NCBI RefSeq assembly: GCF_002287175.1
Contig: NZ_LMVM01000038.1
Coordinates: 1-64,000 of the forward strand
DNA: 64,000 nucleotides
Direction of reading: 5' to 3'
Source: Methanobacterium bryantii
GTDB lineage: Archaea; Methanobacteriota; Methanobacteria; Methanobacteriales; Methanobacteriaceae
Shown here: positions 8,368-17,738 of the stretch, in pieces
How positions within the stretch are numbered: position 1 is the first letter of the stretch
Layout: each line of letters starts with the position of its first letter
Made by a program: the position numbers and the translations under genes
Notes under the pieces: generated by a model
Told to the model about the DNA's origin: nothing
Seen by the model: only the letters and a program-made list of their open reading frames with translations
Databases searched by the model: none

Positions 8368-11300
8368 ATGAAAAACGCTAAAATTCTCGTCATTGGAGAT
8401 GAAAATAGCGCAAAGATAAGTATAAAGTCTAAGCTTGAAGATTTAGGCTATACAGTTCTTGCTATTGAATCAAATGGTATAAAAGCTGTGAAAAATTCCG
8501 GAGAATTAAAACCGGATTTAATTTTAATGGATATTAATCAAAGTGGAAATTACATAGAGACCTCCAAAATAAGGAAGTACTTTAATAATCCCATCATATA
8601 TTTAGCAGATTATTCTGACAGCCAGTTACTCGAGAAAACAGAATTAAATCCGCCTGTTTATATTATAAGGAAACAATTTAGTGACATTGAACTTAAAATC
8701 ACCATAGAAACTGCTCTTTACAACGATTTAAAATTAAAAGAGGGTACCAAAAATTTAAATGCTTTTTTAAATGCTGTCAATGAGCCAGCATTTCTAATAG
8801 ATTTGAAAGGGAATATACTTTTTACAAATGAATACACTGAAAAAACTTTAGGTAAAGTTGTTGACTCCAATATTTACGAACTTTTACCGCACCCTACAGC
8901 TGCATACAGAAAAAAGTACGTTGAAAATGCCATTAAGGCTAAAAAAGTTACTTATTTTGAAGATGAAAACTACGGTAAAAATTATGAATACCGAATTTAT
9001 CCAATTTTAGATGAAAAAGATGAAGTATCCAAGTTATCAGTTATAGTACTGGATGTTACTGAGCGTAAACTAGTTGAAAATACCTTAAAAGAAAGTGAAG
9101 AAAAGTATCGTTCAATTTTTGAAAATAGTACAGATGCCATATTCCTTACACGTCCGGATGGCACTATCTTAGATGTTAATCCTGCTGCAGAAGAAATGTA
9201 TGGATACACCAAGGATGAACTGCGCAAATTAGGCAGATCAAGTATTGTTGATAAAGATGATCCCCGGTTACATACAGCCATAAATGAAAGGAGCATTACT
9301 GGTAAATTTAAAAGTGAATTTAACTCCATAAAAAAGGATGGAACAAAATTTCTCACAGATGTTACTGGCAAATTATTTACAGATAGTAACGGAAATGACA
9401 AAGGAATTATCATAGCAAGGGATATTACTGAACGTAAAAAGATAGAGAATGAATTAAAAGAGAATCAACGTACTTTTGAAACTTTAGTAAGTAATTTACC
9501 TGGAGTTGTCTACAGGTGCATGAATGATCCTAACTGGACAATGGAATTTGTAAGTGATGGTTGTTTAGAATTAACAGGATATCAACCAGAAGACATCATT
9601 ATGAATAAAAACATTTCTTATGAAGATTTAATACATATCGATGAAAGGCAACTTGTCTGGAGTACAATTCAAAAAGCTTTAAAAGAAAACAAACCATTTA
9701 AACTTATTTACAGGATAATCACTGCAGATCTAAAGGAAAAATACGTCTGGGAACAGGGTAGAGGTATCTATTCTGGTGAAGGAGAATTAATTGCTTTAGA
9801 AGGATTTATAACAGATATTACTAAACGCAAGAAAGCAGAAAAAGAACTCCAGAAGTCAGAATTATATTACAGAACTATTTTTGAAAATACTGGGACTGCA
9901 ACATTAATAGCTGGAGAAGACACTGTTATTTCCCTTGCAAATACTGAATGTGAAAAACTTTCAGGATACTCAAAAGAAGAAATAGAAGGTAAAAAAAGCT
10001 GGATAGATTTTGTTGTAGAAGAAGATATGCAACAGCTATTAAACTACCACAATATAAGGGAAAATGACCCTATCCTGGCTCCAAAAAACTATGAACTTAA
10101 GTTACAAAATAAGCAGGGTGCCATCAGGGATGTTTATGTAACTATTGAATTAATCCCATATACAAGAAATCGAGTAATTTCTCTTTTAGATATTACAGAT
10201 AAGAAAAGATCAAGAAAAGCACTTAAAGAAAATGAGAAGAAATACCGTCAGTTAGTGGAAAATGCCCATGAAGGTATCTGGTCAGTTGATTGTGAGGGCA
10301 ATACTCTCTTTGTAAATCCAAGAATGGCAGATATGCTGGGCTATACTGTAGATGAGATGATAAATATACATTTATTATCTTTCATGGATGAAAAAAATGC
10401 AAAAATTGTTAAATCACGTGTGAAAAACTACAGGGATATTGCTGAAGGACTATATGAATTTAAATTTACTAAAAAAGACGGGAAAAATATCCATGTAAAT
10501 ATAGATATCACGCAGATCTATGACGACCACGGCAATTATATAGAATCATTAGCCTTAATATCTGATATCACTGAACGCAGGAAAGCTGAAGAAAAACTTA
10601 GATTAGCAAGTACATATAACCGTAGCCTAATTGAAGCAAGTTTAGACCCTCTTGTGACTATTGGTTCTGATGGAAAAATAACTGATGTAAATAACTCTAC
10701 AGAACTTATAACAGGTTACGCTCGAGAACAGCTTATAGGGACTGATTTTTCAGACTACTTTACCGAACCTGAAAAAGCCAGAAAAGGATATCAACAAGTT
10801 TTTCAGGAAGGATTAGTGCGTGATTACCCATTAAAAATTAAAAATAAGGAAGGTTTTACAACACCTGTTTTATATAATGCTTCCGTTTATAAAGACAAAT
10901 TGGGGAACGTTATAGGTGTATTTGCCGCTGCACGTGATATTACCCAGCTTAAAAAAGCCGAAGAAAATATAAAAGCATCACTTGAAGAAAAAGAGATACT
11001 GCTTAGAGAAATTCACCACAGGGTTAAAAATAACCTGCAGATAATAAGCTCCCTTTTAAGTCTTCAAACAGGTTACACTAAAGACGATGAAACACGGAAT
11101 GTCCTTGAAGAGAGTCAAAATCGTGTTAAATCAATGGCAATAGTCCATGAAAAACTTTACAATTCAGAAAGCCTTGTAAAAATAGATTTCAAAGATTATA
11201 TTAAAGATCTAACAGACAGCCTGTTTTTAACCTATAAGATCAGCCCATATATGATAAAATTAAACAAAAATATTGATAATATCTTTTTAAATGTAAATAC

Positions 11301-12039
11301 TGCAATTCCATGCGGCCTTATAATAAATGAACTGGTAACAAACAGCCTAAAACATGCATTTCCAAAGGCATCCTGCCGTGGCCCTGAAAATGGAAAATTT
11401 GCAGATCCGGCGACTACAAGTCGGGGGTTTGAAAATGAAAACCTGGAAAAATGTAGTTTTTTCGGCCTGCAAAATTCTAAATTTTGCGGTTCAAGAAATG
11501 AAGCAATCGAAAACTCCGTTTTCGATGCGTCGAAATTGAAAATTTCAACAGTTTCTTTCAACCCCAAAATCGAAGCTGGCAAAACTGAAAGTTTGCAGAT
11601 CAAAGATTTGCAGCATGGAAAAATTGAAAATTTTTCCGGTTACGAAGCTTTACTTCGTAAACATCAAAAATCTACGATTTCCGAAAGTTTTGCGCATCCA
11701 AAATCTTCGATTTTGAAAGATTTTGAGGAATTTTCAATTCCGGTGGCCTCTGGCCACGGACCCGCAAATCATAGATTTGCCAGTCCCCAGACTGCAGGTC
11801 CTAATTCTAATGAAATACAGATTGAACTTCACCAATTAAAAAATAATTTAGTATTAGTAGTCTCAGATAACGGTGTAGGCTTACCTGAAAATATAGATTT
11901 CACAAATACAGAATCATTAGGGCTACGTTTAGTAAATAACCTGGTTAAACAGGTCGATGGTACTATTGAACTGGACAAAACAGAAGGTACTAAATTTAAA
12001 ATTACTTTTAAAGAATTGAAATATAAAAAAAGAATTTAA
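8368..12039 (+). CDS. Multi-PAS sensor histidine kinase with receiver domain and an in-frame repeat insertion
   Basis: This is a 1223-residue cytosolic signalling protein. Residues 1-115 form a receiver-like domain with phospho-acceptor D55 (LILMD) and lysine in IIRKQF. Six PAS domains follow at about 125-235, 245-360, 365-490, 495-615, 620-740 and 745-865; most end in D-I-T-(E/D)-(R/K)-(K/R). The HisKA_2 dimerisation domain has the phospho-histidine H883 in EIHHRVKNN. The ATPase domain has the N-box NELVTNSLKHAFP and G1 box VSDNGVGLPE. Between these two boxes residues 1002-1146 are a foreign low-complexity segment encoded by small hairpins, absent from the related kinase 1.4 kb downstream. 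No membrane helices. The sensed signal is unknown. Confidence 0.92.
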   Translation: MKNAKILVIGDENSAKISIKSKLEDLGYTVLAIESNGIKAVKNSGELKPDLILMDINQSGNYIETSKIRKYFNNPIIYLADYSDSQLLEKTELNPPVYIIRKQFSDIELKITIETALYNDLKLKEGTKNLNAFLNAVNEPAFLIDLKGNILFTNEYTEKTLGKVVDSNIYELLPHPTAAYRKKYVENAIKAKKVTYFEDENYGKNYEYRIYPILDEKDEVSKLSVIVLDVTERKLVENTLKESEEKYRSIFENSTDAIFLTRPDGTILDVNPAAEEMYGYTKDELRKLGRSSIVDKDDPRLHTAINERSITGKFKSEFNSIKKDGTKFLTDVTGKLFTDSNGNDKGIIIARDITERKKIENELKENQRTFETLVSNLPGVVYRCMNDPNWTMEFVSDGCLELTGYQPEDIIMNKNISYEDLIHIDERQLVWSTIQKALKENKPFKLIYRIITADLKEKYVWEQGRGIYSGEGELIALEGFITDITKRKKAEKELQKSELYYRTIFENTGTATLIAGEDTVISLANTECEKLSGYSKEEIEGKKSWIDFVVEEDMQQLLNYHNIRENDPILAPKNYELKLQNKQGAIRDVYVTIELIPYTRNRVISLLDITDKKRSRKALKENEKKYRQLVENAHEGIWSVDCEGNTLFVNPRMADMLGYTVDEMINIHLLSFMDEKNAKIVKSRVKNYRDIAEGLYEFKFTKKDGKNIHVNIDITQIYDDHGNYIESLALISDITERRKAEEKLRLASTYNRSLIEASLDPLVTIGSDGKITDVNNSTELITGYAREQLIGTDFSDYFTEPEKARKGYQQVFQEGLVRDYPLKIKNKEGFTTPVLYNASVYKDKLGNVIGVFAAARDITQLKKAEENIKASLEEKEILLREIHHRVKNNLQIISSLLSLQTGYTKDDETRNVLEESQNRVKSMAIVHEKLYNSESLVKIDFKDYIKDLTDSLFLTYKISPYMIKLNKNIDNIFLNVNTAIPCGLIINELVTNSLKHAFPKASCRGPENGKFADPATTSRGFENENLEKCSFFGLQNSKFCGSRNEAIENSVFDASKLKISTVSFNPKIEAGKTESLQIKDLQHGKIENFSGYEALLRKHQKSTISESFAHPKSSILKDFEEFSIPVASGHGPANHRFASPQTAGPNSNEIQIELHQLKNNLVLVVSDNGVGLPENIDFTNTESLGLRLVNNLVKQVDGTIELDKTEGTKFKITFKELKYKKRI
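11371..11805 (+). repeat. Hairpin mosaic inserted in frame within the histidine kinase gene
   Basis: This 435-bp block (145 codons, no stop) is built of short perfect hairpins: 11469-11487 (GCAAAATT), 11507-11525 (TCGAAAAC), 11532-11546 (GAAATT), 11617-11637 (GGAAAAATT), 11641-11659 (TACGAAG), 11699-11715 (CAAAATC), 11743-11757 (GTGGCC) and 11764-11780 (GCAAATC), and several weaker ones. It sits exactly in the loop between the N-box helix and the following strand of the ATPase fold. Confidence 0.85.
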
Positions 12040-12394
12040 ATCATTTTTTTAGTGGAAAGAAATATTACATGTTTAATTTCTAAAAAAATGGAAATTAAAA
12101 CAATAACTATACAAAAAAGAGAAAATGACCACTAGTTTTTAGAGTATGTGCCCGGACAATAAATGAAGGCATCATAGTATCACTGCACTCAATAAACCAA
12201 AATATAAATTAAAAGAAGATAGATCAATATCCAATAATATTGACCTAAATTAATAACATATAATTTTACATATAAATTTTACAGTTTAGAATATCAATAC
12301 TGATTTATATACAATTTTGAAAATTATAATATTTTTATATTAAAAAATAAGCCTAATTTTATTATTTTTTACAATTTCATTATTTTTAAAATAT
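12040..12394. other. AT-rich intergenic region
   Basis: No gene, strong hairpin or repeat is visible. It lies between two convergent genes, so it should contain both transcript ends. Confidence 0.4.
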
Positions 12395-12532
12395 TTAATT
12401 ATACAAATTAATATGCTCAGTTCTGCTACACTTTGGACATATCCATATTTTCCAATCAGAGCGTAACTTTTTATATAATTTCCCCCTGCCAGATTTGCCA
12501 CAATAACTACATTTTCTAGTTTCATACTTCAA
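12395..12532 (-). CDS. Small zinc-ribbon protein (TTG start)
   Basis: A 45-codon frame encodes MKYETRKCSYCGKSGRGKLY... followed by WKIWICPKCSRTEHINLYN. Two C-x-x-C knuckles 24 residues apart, each next to aromatic or basic residues, are typical of a zinc ribbon. The start is TTG, six bases after a GGGTGA ribosome binding site; the ATG eight bases downstream opens a different frame that lacks the cysteines. I recognise no named family. It is probably a nucleic-acid-binding or scaffold mini-protein. Confidence 0.6.
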   Translation of the reverse strand: MKYETRKCSYCGKSGRGKLYKKLRSDWKIWICPKCSRTEHINLYN

Positions 12533-12973
12533 GATTTCACCCACAAAATGTTATTAAATATACATAGTTTTTTATGATTTTAATATATATTACCTAATTT
12601 ATATTAATTATTATTTAGAAATAGATCAATAATTACAAAAATATAAGGCATGAAACTAATGAATGCTGTTTTTTTCTATCTTTTTTGAGAAATTAATGAG
12701 TTAAATAATTTCATTTAGATGAGTAGATACTTAATTTAACTTATTTTATTTTCAATAATTTCAGGTAATAAAAACAGTATGTTGATATATGAGAAAAAAC
12801 AAAAAAAAGAGTAGAATCTCAATAAATCAAATAATACTTTGATTGGGATTCATATATCGAAAACAGGTTAAAATTTTCTGCTTCAACGCGAAAATTAAGG
12901 CCATATTAACATATATCACTTTAAGTGAGTTAAAATGCAATTGTATCTAAAAAATAAAGGATTAAACTAAATT
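12533..12973. other. AT-rich divergent intergenic region
   Basis: No ORF or long repeat is recognised. The region must carry promoters for the zinc-ribbon gene (minus) and the CMD-family gene (plus); the TATA boxes cannot be singled out in this AT-rich sequence. Confidence 0.35.
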
Positions 12974-12988
12974 ATGGAGATGAAAAAA

Positions 12989-13336
12989 ATGAAAGAAGAA
13001 GTATTTTTCAGCAAAGGAATGCCTCATATTAAAAAAGATTATCCCGACCTTTATGAAGCAATTGTACATTTAAATAATGCTGCATATACAGGTAAAACCA
13101 TAGATTATAAAACTCAAAAGTTAATAGCCATAGCAGTAAATGCAGCAGCTTCTGATGACAGGGCAATAAGAAAACAAATGGTAAGCGGAATGAAAGAACT
13201 CGGAATTACAAAAGATGAGATAATGGACGCTTTAAGGGTTGTTCTTTTAACTGCGGGAAAACCAGCATTTACCAAATCTGTTGCAATACTTTATAAATTA
13301 CTTGAAGACCCTGAAATGGTAAAATGTATTAAATAA
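12989..13336 (+). CDS. Carboxymuconolactone decarboxylase (CMD/AhpD) family protein lacking the redox cysteines
   Basis: This all-helical protein of 115 residues matches the CMD fold: YPDLYEAIVHLNNAAYTGKTIDYKTQKLIAIAVNAAAS followed by MVSGMKELGITKDEIMDALRVVLLTAGKPAF. AhpD-type members have a C-x-x-C-x-x-x-H motif; here the equivalent stretch ASDDRAIRKQM has no cysteine, so it is unlikely to be a peroxidase reductant. The ATG at the sixth Met-containing position was chosen because GGAG lies nine bases upstream; an in-frame ATG 15 nt earlier is possible. Function unknown. Confidence 0.8.
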   Translation: MKEEVFFSKGMPHIKKDYPDLYEAIVHLNNAAYTGKTIDYKTQKLIAIAVNAAASDDRAIRKQMVSGMKELGITKDEIMDALRVVLLTAGKPAFTKSVAILYKLLEDPEMVKCIK

Positions 13337-13441
13337 CTTTTTTTAATTAATTTACTTTTAATAATCCCCTATTTATTTTTAATAAAATCTCAGTGCCGAT
13401 TAAAACAAATAACTTATTTTAGAAAGTACTAAAGAAAAATC

Positions 13442-15097
13442 ATGAACTTTCAGTATTCCCCCTATGGCATCATACTAATGGCAAGCGCATTCATAATTTT
13501 ATCTTTAGGTATTTACAGCTATAAAAAACGTTCATCTACATTACATACTTACTTCATTTTTTTCATGATATCCATATTTTTATGGTGCCTGGGGGCAGGA
13601 ATGGAATTTTTCAGCATTGCAATATGGGCAAAAGTATTCTGGATTAAAGTTACTTACTTTGGAGTAGCTACAGTTGCCCCTCTCTGGTTTATATTCGTAT
13701 TAAACTACGCTAATTATGAGAAATATTTAAAGCCTACCTACATCAGGCTTCTTTTCTTAATACCAGTTATTGTTATAATTATGGCATTTACAAATGAATG
13801 GCATGGATTGCTGTGGCCAAATATAATTCCAATATCTAATCAACCAGGAGCTATTTTAATTTACGAGCACGGCCCTGTTTTCTTCATTAACATGATCTAC
13901 AGCTTCTCCCTGGCTGTAATTGGGCTAATTATTTTAACTAAAAGACTAATAACTTCCTCAAGAAAGTATCGTCAGCAGATTTCTATTTTAATACTGGTTG
14001 GCTTAATACCTTTAATTTTCAGCAGCCTTTATGCATTCCACGTTCTCCCTATTGTAGGGCTGGACTTTTCTCCATTTGCACTGGTTATAGCTGGAATGCT
14101 GCTTGCTTTAAGTATTTTCAGGTTCCATTTCCTGGATATTCTTCCAGTAGCCCATAAAATACTATTTAAAAATATGGTCAACGGTGTTCTGGTTTTTGAT
14201 GATAATGAAAAGTTAATGGAAGTAAATTCTGCTGCCAGTCTAATAGGCATAAGCCCTGAAGATATTAACAGAAATGCAGATGAAGTTTTCGGCAAATTTG
14301 AAGAACTTAAATCAGTTTACATGGCACGTAAGTCCGAATCAGAGGTATTTTTAGGAGAACCGTTAAATCAATGGATTCAAGCTCAGATTACCCCCATCTA
14401 TGATGATGAAGATATATTTCAGGGACATTTGCTAATAATTCAGGACATAAATAAACGCAAAAAACTTGAAGATGAATTAAAAAAATCACTGGAAGAAAAA
14501 GATCTGATGATGAAGGAAATTCATCACAGAGTCAAGAACAACTTTATGATTATACAGAGCCTCCTTCAATTACAATCACGGCATATAGACAATGAAGATG
14601 TTTTAGAGATTTTTAAAGAGAGCCAAAATCGGATTAAATCAATGGCATTTGTCCATCAGCGTTTGTACCAGCAGAACCTTAAAAAGATTAATTTTGGAGA
14701 TTATCCTGAAACTTTAGCTTCGGATATTTTCAAAAGTTATGTAAGCAATCCAGATCAAATAACATTAGATATAGATACGGAAGATGTCACATTAGACATA
14801 GATACAGCCATTCCCCTTGGACTAATTCTAAATGAGCTGATTTCTAACAGCTTAAAATATGCATTCCCTAAAGGTAGAAATGGCATATTAACAGTTAAAT
14901 CTTATTTAAAAGGCAGTAAATACAGTTTAATAGTAAGTGATAATGGAATAGGGCTTCCAGAAGATTTAGACTACGAAAATTCAGATTCTTTAGGTTTAAA
15001 ATTAATATACAGTTTATCTGATCAAATAGGAGCAGATGTTAAACTAAATACAACAAATGGAACTAAATTTGAAATTACATTTGATTTAGAAAATTAA
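13442..15097 (+). CDS. Membrane sensor histidine kinase (7TM N-terminus, PAS, HisKA_2)
   Basis: This 551-residue kinase begins with seven hydrophobic helices (residues ~5-225) of the histidine-kinase 7TM class. A PAS domain follows at about 235-340. The HisKA_2 domain has phospho-histidine H361 in EIHHRVKNN. The ATPase domain has the N-box NELISNSLKYAFP and G1 box VSDNGIGLPE. It closely resembles the end of the large kinase upstream but has only 23 residues between AFPK and VSDNG, showing the normal loop length. No response regulator lies next to it. Signal unknown. Confidence 0.92.
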   Translation: MNFQYSPYGIILMASAFIILSLGIYSYKKRSSTLHTYFIFFMISIFLWCLGAGMEFFSIAIWAKVFWIKVTYFGVATVAPLWFIFVLNYANYEKYLKPTYIRLLFLIPVIVIIMAFTNEWHGLLWPNIIPISNQPGAILIYEHGPVFFINMIYSFSLAVIGLIILTKRLITSSRKYRQQISILILVGLIPLIFSSLYAFHVLPIVGLDFSPFALVIAGMLLALSIFRFHFLDILPVAHKILFKNMVNGVLVFDDNEKLMEVNSAASLIGISPEDINRNADEVFGKFEELKSVYMARKSESEVFLGEPLNQWIQAQITPIYDDEDIFQGHLLIIQDINKRKKLEDELKKSLEEKDLMMKEIHHRVKNNFMIIQSLLQLQSRHIDNEDVLEIFKESQNRIKSMAFVHQRLYQQNLKKINFGDYPETLASDIFKSYVSNPDQITLDIDTEDVTLDIDTAIPLGLILNELISNSLKYAFPKGRNGILTVKSYLKGSKYSLIVSDNGIGLPEDLDYENSDSLGLKLIYSLSDQIGADVKLNTTNGTKFEITFDLEN

Positions 15098-15460
15098 GTT
15101 TATTCCTACTTTTTAAAGTAGACCCTAATTACCTCTTAAAATTGATATTTTCACTTTTAAAATGAATATTTTTGATCAATTATATTATTAAAGCTAAAAG
15201 CATGTTATTACAGGTTAAAAATTAGAAAATTAATTAATAAAGTCTAAATGAGATAAGTAATCAGCTTTAATAAACTATTAATCTTAAAAATAAATTTAAA
15301 AGAAAATAGCTTTGATCGTAGACTAACTAATATGCTTAATTATTAATTAATAATTATAATGACTTTTTATACCAAAATAGTGGTTAATTCAACAAATTTT
15401 TAGAAAATTTTAAATATAAATTAGTTATAGTATTAACAACAACAAAAGGAGGTAAAAAAA
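15098..15460. other. AT-rich intergenic region upstream of small membrane protein 1
   Basis: No gene is seen. Near its end is a block reading TTTTTAGAAAATTTTAAAT that recurs upstream of the paralogous gene at 16134, so promoter and gene were duplicated together. Confidence 0.45.
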
Positions 15461-15673
15461 ATGGTAAATGCAATACTTGCTGCCATACTGTCTTTAATAA
15501 TCCCCGGATTAGGTCAGATTGCAGCTGGCGAAGTTAAAAAAGGAATAATATTCTTTGTAATTGCAGTTATACTTGGTTTATTATTCAGCATGATAAGCTC
15601 ATTTATTGGTATTATATCTTTCTTATTTGCAATATACGCAGCTTACGATGCATACCAGATTGCAAAAGCTTAA
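15461..15673 (+). CDS. Small membrane protein, PGLGQ/KKG type
   Basis: This 70-residue protein has two or three membrane helices: ILAAILSLIIPGLGQIAAGEVKKG, then GIIFFVIAVILGLLF and IIGIISFLFAIYAAYDAYQ. The turn P-G-L-G-Q...G-E-x-K-K-G resembles small TM2-like membrane proteins. The ATG follows a strong AAAGGAGGT ribosome binding site. A paralogue follows 460 bp downstream. Function unknown. Confidence 0.85.
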   Translation: MVNAILAAILSLIIPGLGQIAAGEVKKGIIFFVIAVILGLLFSMISSFIGIISFLFAIYAAYDAYQIAKA

Positions 15674-16133
15674 ACATTAATTATATTTTAAGCAACGATA
15701 TTTTTAATAATACAATATATTTATTTTATTTTTTTTAACGATTTCTATATCTTCATATATTAAATAGGGGATCTTAACATATTAAAAATTAATTCCATTA
15801 TTTAGATGTTGTTTTAAACTAATTGAATATAAAATCAGTTAAATACTGCAAAATTACTATTAAAGCAAATTTTGGAAAAAAATTATAGAATTATTGTTCT
15901 TCCCATAGCTAGTAAATGCAATATTATAAACTAAATTTATTCAAATTACTAAAAAGTGCACAATAACTATGATAAACCTTTATTTAGTTATTTATAGATT
16001 AATATGTAATATTACCCGTTAATATAGCATTTGCTTGATATTATATATTAAAATAAGCCTAATTTTAGTAATTTTTAGAAAATTTTAAATAATACATTAT
16101 ACAAAATAAATAATATAGTAGGGAGGTAATCAA
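15674..16133. other. AT-rich gap between two membrane-protein paralogues
   Basis: No ORF is seen. The last 70 bp match the promoter region of the upstream paralogue, including TTTTTAGAAAATTTTAAAT, and end with a GGGAGGT ribosome binding site. Confidence 0.45.
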
Positions 16134-16367
16134 ATGGTAAATGCAATAATTGCTGCATTAATGTCTTTAATAATCCCCGGAACAGGCCAGATAGTATCTG
16201 GCGAAGTTAAAAAAGGAATAATATTTTTAGCCATAGAAATTATATTATACGTACTATTTCTCACAGTAAGCCCATCCATAGTTATCATATCATTCCTGTT
16301 TGCCATATATGCTGCTTATGACGCATATAAGGGCGCCAGATCAGATACACATGCATCTGCAGTATAG
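16134..16367 (+). CDS. Small membrane protein, paralogue of the gene at 15461
   Basis: This 77-residue protein matches its neighbour almost residue for residue over the first helix (MVNAI-AA-(L/I)-SLIIPG-GQI-GEVKKGIIF) and in the ending FLFAIYAAYDAY. It differs by more polar residues in the middle helix and by an extra C-terminal tail (GARSDTHASAV). Two or three membrane helices are predicted. A tandem duplication including the promoter explains the pair. Function unknown. Confidence 0.85.
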   Translation: MVNAIIAALMSLIIPGTGQIVSGEVKKGIIFLAIEIILYVLFLTVSPSIVIISFLFAIYAAYDAYKGARSDTHASAV

Positions 16368-16725
16368 CAAATAATTCCTTTTTCATTTTATTTCTAAAAA
16401 AGAACTCACCAATTACAAAATTAAATAAATAGACAGTATAATCATTTTGAATCTAATTTATCAAGCACAATCTTTTTATACAACATAATGATCATCATTA
16501 ATTTGAAATAACAACTTAATAGTTAATTTTTCTACTTTTTTAACAATAAATTTATATCCTGAAAATAAATAAAATCAGCTATATGATCACTTTTAATTTT
16601 CATTTAAAGCACAACCTTTTTATACTAACTTATTCTAATAATTGATCATCACCAATGGTGAAAACAACTTTTTTTGGGAAATAATCCCATGGATGTGGCG
16701 CAAGCTGAACAAAAGAGGTGTTTTA
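16368..16725. other. Duplicated promoter region upstream of the L15e gene
   Basis: The sequence AAGCACAA(T/C)CTTTTTATAC occurs at 16463-16481 and again at 16607-16625, each followed downstream by GATCATCA. The 144-bp period shows that a promoter segment has been duplicated. The second copy, about 100 nt before the start codon, is the more likely active one. Confidence 0.6.
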
Positions 16726-17271
16726 ATGTATAAATATATAAGAGACGCATGGAAAAATCCAAGCGATTCCTTCGTCAAGGAGCTTATGCAACAGAGAGCT
16801 CCACAGTGGAGAAGGGAAAGCGTAATTCAAAGAATAGACAGACCTACAAGGCTCGACAGAGCAAGGTCTTTAGGATATAAAGCTAAAAAAGGATATGTTG
16901 TTGTAAGGACCCGAGTTAGGAGAGGTGGGAGCAGAAAAACAAGATTCACCGCCGGTAGAAAACCTAAAAGACAAGGTGTCAACAAAATAACCCCTGCAAA
17001 ATCCATTAAAAGAATAGCAGAAGAAAGAGTAGCCAAAAAATACCCTAACTTAGAAGTTTTAAACTCATACTGGGTATGGGAAGACGGGAAATTCAAATTT
17101 TTTGAAGTAATACTAGTTGATCCAAACAGCCCATCAATTAAAGCGGATAAAAACATAAACTGGATCTGTGAAAACCCGCACACAAGCCGTGTGCTTCGTG
17201 GACTCACAAGTGAAGGTAAAAAAAACCGTGGACTTCGAGGAAAAGGTAAAGGCGCTGAAAAGGCAAGATAA
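16726..17271 (+). CDS. rpl15e: 50S ribosomal protein L15e
   Basis: This 181-residue archaeal/eukaryotic-type large-subunit protein binds 23S rRNA. The conserved start MYKYIRDAWKNP, the basic RTRVRRGGSRKTRF and the closing GLRGKGKGAEKAR are clear. The ATG was chosen because AGAGGTG lies just upstream and the family always starts MY(K/R)Y; a longer open frame upstream is non-coding. It is the first gene of the exosome superoperon, transcribed from the duplicated promoter upstream. Confidence 0.97.
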   Translation: MYKYIRDAWKNPSDSFVKELMQQRAPQWRRESVIQRIDRPTRLDRARSLGYKAKKGYVVVRTRVRRGGSRKTRFTAGRKPKRQGVNKITPAKSIKRIAEERVAKKYPNLEVLNSYWVWEDGKFKFFEVILVDPNSPSIKADKNINWICENPHTSRVLRGLTSEGKKNRGLRGKGKGAEKAR

Positions 17272-17313
17272 GCCTTAAATTATTTTTTTTAGCAAAATAA
17301 AGGAAAAATATCC

Positions 17314-17736
17314 ATGATCCATAACATTTCATATCGTGTATTTGTTTATGGAACAGAAAATGAGGAAAAGGTGAAAGAAGCAGTTCAAACTCTCTTTCCC
17401 AATTCTCATCCTCAAACTGATACTATAGAAGGCTATTTTAAGAATCCTGTTTTAATATTACATGATAAAATCTCCAAAAACCGTGAAATTAAAAATTTTA
17501 TCCATATATTAGAAGAAATTGACGAATCCAGTAAAAAACAACTTCGCAGTGAACTGGAAAATAAAATGGATGAGCGAGGAAATTTGTTCTTAAGATTTGA
17601 TAAACAGAGAGCATATCTGGGAGATTTAAAGATAATAAAACATGGAGATGCAATACACGTTAAAATAAATATAGCTGCCTATCCTGCAAAAAAAGAAAAA
17701 GCAATGGAAGTTGCAAGGGATATTTTTGGTGTATAA
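17314..17736 (+). CDS. RNA-binding protein of the exosome operon (DUF54/COG1325)
   Basis: This 140-residue protein belongs to the small archaeal family predicted to be an exosome-associated RNA-binding protein. It starts MIHNISYRVFVYGTENEEKV and contains LRFDKQRAYLGDLKI and HVKINIAAYPAKKEKAMEVAR. It lies between L15e and RNase P subunit 3, the usual position. Its molecular role has not been shown as far as I know, so the RNA-binding call rests on family prediction and context. Confidence 0.85.
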   Translation: MIHNISYRVFVYGTENEEKVKEAVQTLFPNSHPQTDTIEGYFKNPVLILHDKISKNREIKNFIHILEEIDESSKKQLRSELENKMDERGNLFLRFDKQRAYLGDLKIIKHGDAIHVKINIAAYPAKKEKAMEVARDIFGV

Positions 17737-17738
17737 TT

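Noticed and set aside
11371..11805. Genuine extra domain of the kinase
   Set aside because: The peptide has no domain character and the DNA is a string of perfect hairpins; the sister kinase lacks it.
12340..12525. 61-codon minus-strand ATG frame
   Set aside because: The overlapping TTG frame encodes a zinc ribbon with two C-x-x-C pairs and has the ribosome binding site, so this frame is a shadow.
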